Assembly: GCA_963762085.1 (NCBI GenBank)
Contig: CAVXJD010000006.1
Span: 1-64,000 of the forward strand
DNA: 64,000 bases
DNA from: DASQGA01 sp963762085
GTDB lineage: Bacteria > Actinomycetota > Thermoleophilia > Gaiellales > Gaiellaceae
Reading direction: 5' to 3'
Part shown: positions 41,677 through 51,200 of the stretch, piece after piece
Layout: each line of letters starts with the position of its first letter
Numbering within the stretch: position 1 is the first letter of the stretch
The notes under the pieces: model-generated
The model's database searches: none
Seen by the model: the letters and a program-made list of their open reading frames with translations, nothing else
Told to the model about the DNA's origin: nothing
Made by a program: the position numbers and the translations under genes

Positions 41677-41802
41677 ATCCCTCGATAGAGGGATTGGAGG
41701 GGCCTACGCCCGTGGCGGCGTACACACGTCAGGTTTTTCCGTAGCGGATTAGGCAAAGCTGCGATGCCTACCTGTCCGAAAGGTTAGGCCCCCGCCTGCG
41801 GG
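41677..41802 (+). promoter_or_regulatory. Structured leader upstream of glmS, with mutually exclusive hairpins
   Basis: The 344-bp gap before glmS holds ATCCCTC-GATA-GAGGGAT (41677-41694), then TAGGCA/TGCCTA (41750-41755 with 41765-41770), an alternative stem GCCTA...TAGGC (41766-41789) sharing the same GCCTA strand, and CCCG-CCTG-CGGG (41791-41802). Two stems competing for one strand is the layout of an attenuator or riboswitch. GCAAAGC...GCCTA recalls part of the c-di-GMP-I core, but its 5' half is not visible. It is not a glmS ribozyme by eye. Confidence 0.4.
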
Positions 41803-41901
41803 TGAGTCTTCGGATCTGGTCTTTCAATTACACGCCGGGGAGCGCATTGTCTCAACTGCTCCCGGGCGGCGGTCCTAACGGGGCGGAGAGGAACGGCGTC
41901 A

Positions 41902-43725
41902 GTGTGCGGACTAATCGGCTACGTCGGGTGGCGTGACGCCCCTGACATCCTGCTTGCAGGCCTTCGGCGCCTTGAGTATCGGGGATACGACTCTGCGGGC
42001 ATCTGCGTGCAAGGACCTTCGGCGCTCCTGACGACTCGGGCGATCGGAAGCCTCGAGAACCTCGACAACACGCTCGGAGGAAATCCGGCCATCTCAACGA
42101 CCGGTATCGGCCACACGCGCTGGGCCACACACGGACGGGTGTGTGTGGAAAACGCCCATCCTCTATCCGGCTGCCGCGAGGGCGAGTTTTCGCTCGTCCT
42201 GAACGGAATCATCGAGAACTACCGAGAGCTTCGGAGCGAGTTGATCGCTAGCGGCCATCAGTTCAGGAGCGACACCGATGCCGAGGCAGTCGCGCATCTT
42301 GTCGAAGAGCAGTACAGCGGTAATCTCGCCGACGCTGTTCGCAAAGCGTCCGAAAAGCTTGAAGGTCACTTTGCTCTCCTGGCCATGCATCGCGACCACC
42401 CTCAGTACCTGGTTGCGACGCGGCGCGAGTGCCCGTTGGTCGTTGGGCTCGGTGAGGGTGAGACCTACTGCGCATCGATGATCGCAGCGTTCATTGCTGA
42501 CACACGCCAGGTCAATCTGATCGAGGACGGCGACATCGTCGAGTTGACGCAAGCCGGAGCTCAGTTTTTTGTTGACGGCCAGGTCGTAGAGCGCGAGCTC
42601 GTTGACGTCGACTGGGACGACGAGACCGCTCAGAAGCAGGGCTGCGAAACATTCATGCTGAAGGAGATCTACGAACAGCCCCTCGCGGCAGCTCGAACGC
42701 TTGCGGGCCGAGTTCGGGGCTCCCGCCCGACGCTTGAGGAACTGGAGCTGGACAGCGACTTCGTGCGAGACCTCTCCCGTGTGGTCATCGTCGCGTGCGG
42801 CACCGCTTATCACGCGGGGTTGCTCGGACGCTTGGCACTCGAGGGGTGGGCCCGCGTGTCCTGCGAGGCGGACATCGCGAGCGAATGGCGTTACCGGGAT
42901 CCCATCTTGGCCGCCAACACACTCGTGGTTGGGATCTCACAGTCGGGTGAAACCGCGGACACGCTCGCAGCGGTTCGGCTTGCACGGTCGCGTGGAGCCC
43001 GCACCCTGGCCGTGACGAACATGCCGGGCAGCCAAATCACCCGGGAAGCCGACTCTGTCGTGTACACGCGTGCGGGCCTTGAAATGGGCGTCGCGGCAAC
43101 GAAGACCTTCACAGCTCAGGCAGCCATGCTTTTCCTGCTCGCGCTCAGGTTCGCCGAGCTTCGCGCCACGCTCGACAAGGAGGGCATCGAGGTTCGGTTG
43201 GAGGAGCTCCGCACCCTCCCTGACAAGATCGAGCGCTTCCTCGCGGGCGATCATCCCATCAACGAGATCGCGCTACGGCACTTCGAAAAGCCTTTCTTCT
43301 TCTACCTCGGTCGTCACATCGGCTTGCCGGTAGCGCTCGAAGGGGCCCTGAAGCTGAAGGAGATCTCGTACATCCCGACGGAGGCGTACTCGGCGGGCGA
43401 GATGAAGCACGGCCCGATCGCGCTTCTCGATGCGTCGACGCCGGTCGTCTGCATCGCCACCGACTCCCACGTGTACGACAAAGTCGTCTCGAACATCCAG
43501 GAGGTGCGGGCGCGGGGAGCGCAGGTGATCGCGATCGCCACCGACGGGAACGAGGACATCCAGCACCTCGCCGACGACGTCATCTACGTCCCGAGGTCGG
43601 ACCCCTACCTCCAGGGCATCCTGGCTGTTCTTCCACTCCAGCTCCTTGCTTATAGGATCGCGCGCTTGCGAGGCCTCGACGTCGACCGGCCTCGAAACCT
43701 CGCGAAGACTGTGACGGTCGAATAG
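41902..43725 (+). CDS. glmS: Glutamine--fructose-6-phosphate aminotransferase (isomerizing)
   Basis: The 607-residue enzyme starts at GTG 41902, and the next residue is Cys (MCGLIGYVG), the N-terminal nucleophile of its glutaminase domain. GIGHTRWATHG and NGIIENYRELR are glutaminase motifs. Two SIS domains follow, with VGISQSGETADTLAAVR and the C-terminal KHGPIALLD. It makes glucosamine-6-phosphate, the entry to UDP-GlcNAc. Placed 3 bp before a priming sugar transferase, it is likely a dedicated supply for the exopolysaccharide rather than the only glmS of the cell. Confidence 0.97.
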   Translation: MCGLIGYVGWRDAPDILLAGLRRLEYRGYDSAGICVQGPSALLTTRAIGSLENLDNTLGGNPAISTTGIGHTRWATHGRVCVENAHPLSGCREGEFSLVLNGIIENYRELRSELIASGHQFRSDTDAEAVAHLVEEQYSGNLADAVRKASEKLEGHFALLAMHRDHPQYLVATRRECPLVVGLGEGETYCASMIAAFIADTRQVNLIEDGDIVELTQAGAQFFVDGQVVERELVDVDWDDETAQKQGCETFMLKEIYEQPLAAARTLAGRVRGSRPTLEELELDSDFVRDLSRVVIVACGTAYHAGLLGRLALEGWARVSCEADIASEWRYRDPILAANTLVVGISQSGETADTLAAVRLARSRGARTLAVTNMPGSQITREADSVVYTRAGLEMGVAATKTFTAQAAMLFLLALRFAELRATLDKEGIEVRLEELRTLPDKIERFLAGDHPINEIALRHFEKPFFFYLGRHIGLPVALEGALKLKEISYIPTEAYSAGEMKHGPIALLDASTPVVCIATDSHVYDKVVSNIQEVRARGAQVIAIATDGNEDIQHLADDVIYVPRSDPYLQGILAVLPLQLLAYRIARLRGLDVDRPRNLAKTVTVE

Positions 43726-43728
43726 GCG

Positions 43729-45120
43729 ATGTCGGTCGTCGAGGCAGGTGCCGCCCCGTACGCCGATGACGCACTGCTTTTCGGAAGCGACGCCGGGCGC
43801 AGGCGTAGGGCTCAATTCGCGCTCGTCATCTTGCGCGCGGCGGTTCCGTTCTTCCCGGTGGCGGCGGTCCTAACGGCATCCGACGCCAGTATCGCCACGC
43901 CGGCCGTCCTGATCCTCGCGGCCGGCTGGTTCGTTGCTCTGCGCCGCATGTTCTCCTCGGCGTGGCTGTCGCCGCTGGCGCTCGGTATTCCGATCATCGC
44001 GGCTCTCGGGGCGCTCTCCGGGCTCGCTTTGATGTCGGGGTTCGCCTACTGGCTCCCCGGTGACGACGTCACCCCACTCGAGCTCTCACTCATGGCGGCC
44101 GCGGTGTACGTGGCATCCGCCTGTTTCGAGTCCATCGCCAGAAGAACTCGGTTCGTCTACCCGCGAGTCCTAATTATCGGCGCGGGCAACGGAGGCATGC
44201 AACTTGCCGAGGAGCTCTGCGGTGATCCGGACCTTCCCTTCCAATGCCTCGGCCTCCTCATCGAGGACGGAGAAGACTGGTCGAGCGAGACAGTTCGCGT
44301 ACTCGGCACGACCGACGATGTCGAAGACCTACTCGAGCTTTGGGAGCCAGACATCGCCGTGCTCGCCTCCGGCGAGAACGGCAAGACCGTCTCCGCTGTA
44401 CTCGACGGGGAGGAAAACGCCGTGCGCCTTCTTTCCCTCTCGCACTTCTACGAGCACGTCTACGGACGGGTTCCGATTCATACCTTGTCCCCGACCTGGT
44501 TCATGAGCCTCGTCCACCTCTCCAAGCGCCCCTACCCGCGGATCACAAAGAGGGTCTTCGACCTCGTCCTCGCCTCCGCCGGCCTTGTTCTCGCGAGTCC
44601 ACTCCTCCTACTCGGAGCGATCCTGGTTCGGTCGTCCGGGCCGGGACCTGTCTTTTACCGCCAGTGGCGATTAGGGGAACGAGGACGGCCGTTCCAGATG
44701 CTCAAGTTCAGGACGATGGTCGATAGAGCCGAACCGGCCGACCAAGCAATTTGGGCAATCGTGGGAGACCCGCGCGTGACGGGTGTCGGCCGGATCATGC
44801 GGAGAACCCGCCTGGACGAGCTGCCTCAACTGTGGAACGTGCTCATGGGGGAGATGAGCATCGTAGGACCTCGGCCCGAGCGGACGGAGTTTTACGAGCT
44901 CCTTGCCGCCGAAGTCCCCTACTGGACCCGTCGACACCTCACCAAGCCCGGGATCACCGGCTGGGCCCAGGTCTGCCGTGGCTACACCTCGAACGTCGGA
45001 GGAGCCGCCGAGAAGCTGGCCTACGATCTTTATTACCTGAAACACCAAAGCCTCTTACTCGATCTCGCCATCACGGCCAAGACGACAACGACACTCGTGT
45101 CGGGCTTCGGCGCGAGGTAG
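43729..45120 (+). CDS. Polyprenyl-phosphate sugar-1-phosphate transferase (EPS priming)
   Basis: The 463-residue protein has four N-terminal helices, a Rossmann-like CoA-binding-type domain (VLIIGAGNGGMQLAEEL), a fifth membrane segment (VFDLVLASAGLVLASPLLLL) and the catalytic bacterial sugar transferase domain, with GPVFYRQWRLGERGRPFQML, then TRLDELPQLWNVLMGEMSIV and GPRPE. This is the WcaJ/WbaP-type architecture that loads the first sugar phosphate onto undecaprenyl phosphate. Donor sugar cannot be read. It follows glmS by 3 bp, so the pair is coupled. Confidence 0.94.
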   Translation: MSVVEAGAAPYADDALLFGSDAGRRRRAQFALVILRAAVPFFPVAAVLTASDASIATPAVLILAAGWFVALRRMFSSAWLSPLALGIPIIAALGALSGLALMSGFAYWLPGDDVTPLELSLMAAAVYVASACFESIARRTRFVYPRVLIIGAGNGGMQLAEELCGDPDLPFQCLGLLIEDGEDWSSETVRVLGTTDDVEDLLELWEPDIAVLASGENGKTVSAVLDGEENAVRLLSLSHFYEHVYGRVPIHTLSPTWFMSLVHLSKRPYPRITKRVFDLVLASAGLVLASPLLLLGAILVRSSGPGPVFYRQWRLGERGRPFQMLKFRTMVDRAEPADQAIWAIVGDPRVTGVGRIMRRTRLDELPQLWNVLMGEMSIVGPRPERTEFYELLAAEVPYWTRRHLTKPGITGWAQVCRGYTSNVGGAAEKLAYDLYYLKHQSLLLDLAITAKTTTTLVSGFGAR

Positions 45121-45143
45121 AAGCGGGTGAAAACCTGTCCCCC

Positions 45144-45181
45144 CTACCCGGAAGGATAGTTTTCGCGCGCGCGCGCGAAAA
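45144..45181. terminator. Hairpin plus 22-bp (CG)7 palindrome after the sugar transferase
   Basis: CTACCC-GGAA-GGATAG (45144-45159, loop GGAA region) is directly followed by TTTTCGCGCGCGCGCG-CGAAAA, a perfect 22-bp palindrome (45160-45181) whose centre is seven CG steps. As RNA this is a strong stem that could terminate the upstream operon. As DNA the alternating CG tract is prone to Z-form. The following 100 bp hold no obvious gene. Confidence 0.55.
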
Positions 45182-45284
45182 GGGGCCCATCGCTCGCCGC
45201 TTCCGGTCTAGCATCGATGGCGCAGTACGCGAAGCGTCAAGGGGCGTCCGCGGTCAGACCCTCGAGGCTGGAGGCGATACAAGC

Positions 45285-48200
45285 ATGCTTCAGAACTGCG
45301 GCTTGACCCGCGGGTCGCTCTCCGGGCACGGGAGGGGGTCCGCCACGTCCCGCTTCGCTTTTCGCCGGCACTTGTTCGCACTCTGGCTTGTGGCCCTGGT
45401 GGCACTCACCGCGGTACCCACGGCTTCGGCCGCCTTCTCTCTGACCCGTCTTCATTTCAGTACCGCTGCTGGACCCGAGAATTACGTCTACACAACGGGC
45501 AACACGGTTGTTCCGGAAGGCGGGACGGATGCGGGAACGTTCTACAAGTTCGTTGTAACCGATTCTTCAGGCGCAGCGCGAAACGTTTTTTCGTGCACGC
45601 CGTCCGCCGACTTCTCTATCACCAACAACTCCTACAGCGTTTCGAGCGCCGATCCGGCCTCTGGGTCGGCCGCGTGGAAGTACACCCTGCAGCAGTTCTC
45701 GAACGGGACCTGCACCGGCACACCGGCCAAGAGCGCATCGAAGAACTTCTACGTTGCGCGAGCCACCGCGTACGAGGACTCCGCCCTCACCCGCCCCAGA
45801 AGTGTGTTCGCTGCCGGTCAGACGACGTACCTCGTCATCCAGGGGGTCGCGCCCGGTCTCATCGACTGGAGCACAACGTGGATCAAACCCTCGGGAGCAA
45901 CCGCCTGCGCCAACACCGCCGCGAACGACCGCCCCGACGCAAACTCGAGCGGTGGTCTTCCAAAGACCTCCGCGAGTTTCCTTCAGTACCGGCCTAATCT
46001 CACCCAGAACGGGTCCCTATGGAACCGTGAATCTGAGTACGAAACTGTCCCCTGCGCGTCTTTGGACTCGACCAACCAGGGGCAATGGAAGCTACTCGTC
46101 CAACGGGACGCCACGAACTTCGCGACGCTGACCGCGTTTACGCTCGACACAACGGCGCCGCCGGCACCCCTCCTGACTACGAGCCCGCCGAGCTCCACGG
46201 GATCCAGCTCTGCCACCTTCGCGTTCACCGACGCGGATCCTGACGCGGCCTTCGAGTGCGCCCTGAACGGTGCGGCCTTTGCGAGCTGCACGAGCCCGAA
46301 AACGTACACAGGACTAGTGAGCGGCACACACTCGTTTGCCGTTCGGGCGGCCGATCCCGCGGGTAACAGGAGCTCCGCGACCACGTACAACTGGACAGTG
46401 GACGCCACCCCCCCGAGCATCTCGCTCGTGCTACCAGCTGATGGCTCGGTGACCGGAGATGCGACGCCGACCTTTTCCGGGACGGCGGGAACGGATCCGG
46501 GCGACTCGACGACGGTTACCGTCAACCTGTACAGCGGCTCCTCGGCGAGCGGCACGCCGATCCAGACGCTCACCGCGACGCGGGGATCGGGTGGCGCCTA
46601 CTCGGTCAACGCCTCCCCGCCCCTGGCCGACGGGACCTATACGGGACAGGCAGAGCAGGCTGACGATGCGGGCAATACCGGCCAGAGCAGCGCCAGGACG
46701 TTCGCGCTTGATACGACTGCGCCCGAGACGACGATCCTCACCGCGCCGTCCGACCCGAGCAGCTCGGGTAGCGCGAGCTTCACATTCGATGCGAGCGAGC
46801 TCGGCTCCAGCTTTGCCTGCCAGCTCGACGGAGGCGGCTACAGCGCCTGTACCAGCCCCGAGAGCTACACGGGCCTCGCCGACGGCAGCCACACCTTCCA
46901 GGTCCGAGCCAGCGACGCGGCCGGCAACACCGACCCGACCCCCGCCAGCCGCACCTGGACTGTTGACAGCGCCGGCCCCGACACCAGCATCACCGCCGCC
47001 CCGGCTGACCCGACCAACACGGCCGATGCCAGCTTCAGCTTCAGCGCGAGCGAGCCGGGCTCCAGCTTCGCCTGCCAGCTCGACGGAGGCGGCTACAGCG
47101 CCTGTACCAGCCCCGAGAGCTACACGGGCCTCGCCGACGGCAGCCACACCTTCCAGGTCCGAGCCAGCGACGCGGCCGGCAACACCGACCCGACCCCCGC
47201 CAGCCGCACCTGGACTATCGACACGCAAGCACCGACGCCCACGCTCGCGACGCCGGCTAACGGCACCACCACCAGCGACACCACTCCCACGTTCTCGGGT
47301 AGCGCCGCCACCAGCACAGGCGACAGCACCGCGGTCACGATCACGATCTACGCCGGCGCCGACACGAGCGGCGGTGTCGTCCAAACCCTGACCACCACCC
47401 GCGCCGGCAACGGCTCCTACTCCGCCGACGCCTCCGCACCACTCGAGCTCGGCACCTATACAGCCCGCTCTGAGCAAAGTGACGACGCCGGCAACACAGG
47501 AAACAGCAGCGCCAACACATTTTCGGTGGATCCGACTGCCCCGGACATCGAGCCACCGAGCATCTCGCTCGTGCTACCAGCTGATGGCTCGGTGACCGGA
47601 GATGCGACGCCGACCTTTTCCGGGACGGCGGGAACGGATCCGGGCGACTCGACGACGGTTACCGTCAACCTGTACAGCGGCTCCTCGGCGAGCGGCACGC
47701 CGATCCAGACGCTCACCGCGACGCGGGGATCGGGTGGCGCCTACTCGGTCAACGCCTCCCCGCCCCTGGCCGACGGGACCTATACGGGACAGGCAGAGCA
47801 GGCTGACGATGCGGGCAATACCGGCCAGAGCAGCGCCAGGACGTTCGCGCTTGATACGACTGCGCCCGAGACGACGATCCTCACCGCGCCGTCCGACCCG
47901 AGCAGCTCGGGTAGCGCGAGCTTCACATTCGATGCGAGCGAGCTCGGCTCCAGCTTTGCCTGCCAGCTCGACGGAGGCGGCTACAGCGCCTGTACCAGCC
48001 CCGAGAGCTACACGGGCCTCGCCGACGGCAGCCACACCTTCCAGGTCCGAGCCAGCGACGCGGCCGGCAACACCGACCCGACCCCCGCCAGCCGCACCTG
48101 GACTGTTGACAGCGCCGGCCCCGACACCAGCATCACCGCCGCCCCGGCTGACCCGACCAACACGGCCGATGCCAGCTTCAGCTTCAGCGCGAGCGAGCCG

Positions 48201-51200
48201 GGCTCCAGCTTCGCCTGCCAGCTCGACGGAGGCGGCTACAGCGCCTGTACCAGCCCCGAGAGCTACACGGGCCTCGCCGACGGCAGCCACACCTTCCAGG
48301 TCCGAGCCAGCGACGCGGCCGGCAACACCGACCCGACCCCCGCCAGCCGCACCTGGACTATCGACACGCAAGCACCGACGCCCACGCTCGCGACGCCGGC
48401 TAACGGCACCACCACCAGCGACACCACTCCCACGTTCTCGGGTAGCGCCGCCACCAGCACAGGCGACAGCACCGCGGTCACGATCACGATCTACGCCGGC
48501 GCCGACACGAGCGGCGGTGTCGTCCAAACCCTGACCACCACCCGCGCCGGCAACGGCTCCTACTCCGCCGACGCCTCCGCACCACTCGAGCTCGGCACCT
48601 ATACAGCCCGCTCTGAGCAAAGTGACGACGCCGGCAACACAGGAAACAGCAGCGCCAACACCTTCACGATCGCGGCGCCCGACACGGTGCCTCCGGTAAT
48701 CACGTTGACCACACCAGCAAGTGGAACCGACACGACCGATCCAACTCCGACGTTCGCAGGAACCGCGGGAACGGATCCGGGCGACTCGACGACGGTCACC
48801 GTCAACCTGTACAGCGGCTCCTCGGCGAGCGGCACGCCGATCCAGACGCTCACCGCGACGCGGGGATCGGGTGGCGCCTACTCGGTCGACGCCTCCCCGC
48901 CCCTGGTCGGCGGGACCTATACGGCACGGGCGGAGCAGCGGGACGCGGAGGACAACCTCGGCCTGAGCCAGGCGCGGACGTTTTCGGTGCACTCCGGTTA
49001 CAGAGACGAGATCCTGACCGATCAACCAATCGCCTACTGGCGACTCGGCGAAAGCAGCGGGACAACCGCCTTCGATCAGGCTGGCGCGACGAACGGTTCC
49101 TATCAGAACGGAGTGACCCTCGGCCAGTCCGGCGCTCTCATAACGGGATCGGACAGCGCAGTAGCCTTCGACGGCGTCGACGACCAGGTGACGGTGCCCC
49201 ACTCGGCGTCCCTCAACGCCACCACAACGGTTACGGTCGAAGCGTGGATCAAGCGTGCGAAGTCAGGCGTCTGGCAGAACGTCGTTGCCAAGTCGGGTGG
49301 CGGCGCGGTTGCTAACCAGAACTACGCGCTCTGGATCAGCACAACGAACAACGCGGTCGCCTTCTTCGGCAGTGGCTCCAGCTCAGCTCGGGTGGACGGA
49401 CCCGTGCTGGACACCGCCTGGCATCACGTCGTCGCTACGTACGACAACGCTACCGCCAGGATCTACGTCGACGGAACGCTGAGAGCGAGCACCGCCTCGA
49501 CTGTCCGGATGACCGCGAACACGCTGCCTCTGATGATCGGTCGTGGAAGCGATGGGACCCGGCAGTATGGCGGTGTCCTGGACGAGATCGCGATCTACGG
49601 GGCTGTGCTGCCAGCAGGACGCATCCAAGCACACTACGCAGCCGCGACAACGTTCGATACGACAGCACCATCGATCACGCTCAGCACCCCTGCCGACGGT
49701 AGCCAGACGAACGATACGACGCCGCTGTTCGCCGGAACGGCCGGTACCCAGCCCGGGGACAGCTCAACGGTGACGGTGCTCGTCTACGACGGGACTTCGG
49801 CCACCGGTACGCCCGCCCAGACCCTGACGACCACGCGGGCGGCAGACGGAAGCTATTCGGTGGAGCCCGGCACGCCGCTCTCGGAAGGTGCGCATACCGT
49901 TCAAGCGGAACAGCGTGACACGGCTCTGAACGTCGGTCGCAGCGCTGCGAGGACCTTCACGGTTACCACGGCTGACATCACGCCGCCGGCGGTCACGCTC
50001 ACGACGCCACCGGACGGAAGCTCCGGTACTGACGCGACCCCCACTTTCAGCGGTGCGGCGGGCCTCGCGCCGGGGGACCTTCCGACCGTCACCATCAACG
50101 TGTATGCCGGCGTTTCGCCCGCCGGAGAGCCGATCCAGACGCTGACCACTCTCGCTGTGGCCGCCTCGTGGTCGGCCGGCGGGGATTCGCTTCCCGAAGG
50201 GACCTATACTGCGCGGGCCGAGCAGGCGGACAGCAGCGGGAATCTCGGCCTCACCTCTCCGCACGTCTTCACGATCGGGACGAGCTACAGGGACGACGTC
50301 CTATCGGACGCCCCGGCGGCGTACTGGCGCCTGGGAGAGTTGAGCGGAACAACAGCGCGCGACGACAAGGGGACCAACAACGGGTCGTACCAGAATGGTG
50401 TGACTCTGGGGCGGCCCGGAGCCCTCACTGCCGACACCAATAGTGCGGTGTCGTTCGACGGCATCGACGACATCGTCACCGTGCCGAACTCGAGCTCACT
50501 CAACGCAACGTCAGGGGTCACGCTCGAGGCGTGGGTCAAGCGGACCAAGTCCGGGGCATGGCAGAACATCGTCTCGAAGCCCGGAAACGGCTCCCCTGCG
50601 GCTCAGAACTACGCGTTGTGGATGAACACAACCAACCAACCGGTAGCAATCTTCGGCAACGGCTCGACATCGTTCAGTGTCTACGCGCCCGCAATCGACA
50701 CGAACTGGCACCACGTCGTCGCCACTTACGACAACTCGGTGGGCAAGGTCTACGTCGACGGCATCCTGAAGGCGTCGGCGACCTCGACGGTCCGCCTGAC
50801 CGCAAACACCCAGCAACTTACGATCGGTCGCTCGACCGACAATTTGCGGGTTTTTGGGGGCGTCCTCGACGAGGTCGCGGTCTACCCGACCGTCCTGGTC
50901 TCCGCCCGGATCCAGGAGCACTATCAGAAGGCCAACGCCATTGACAGCATCACGCCGATCGTAACGCTGTCCACACCGCCCGACGGCAGCAGCACGCTTA
51001 ACACGAAGCCCCATTACGCCGGCATGGCTGAAGTGACGGCAAGCGACTCGGCAACCGTAAGCGTGAAGATTTATCCGGGCTCGTCGGCCAGCGGAACCCC
51101 CGTTCAGACGTTGAGCACCACCCGCTTCACGAGCGGTGCGTGGTCCGTTGACCCCTCGACGGCTCTCGCCCTGGGGACGTACACGGCGCAGGCAGAACAG

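Noticed and set aside
41558..41901. glmS ribozyme upstream of glmS
   Set aside because: None of the catalytic-core blocks I know for the ribozyme is visible near the start codon; the hairpins present do not form its nested pseudoknot by eye.
46413..48661. Repeats resembling a CRISPR array or mobile element
   Set aside because: Units are over 1 kb, in frame and coding, without short spacers, target-site duplications or transposase.
47574..49202. 542-residue Gly/Arg/Val-rich frame on the minus strand, with a repeated counterpart at 46431-47477
   Set aside because: These are antisense readings of the tandem repeats in the giant protein; the repeat makes them look conserved. The + strand frame has signal peptide and domains.
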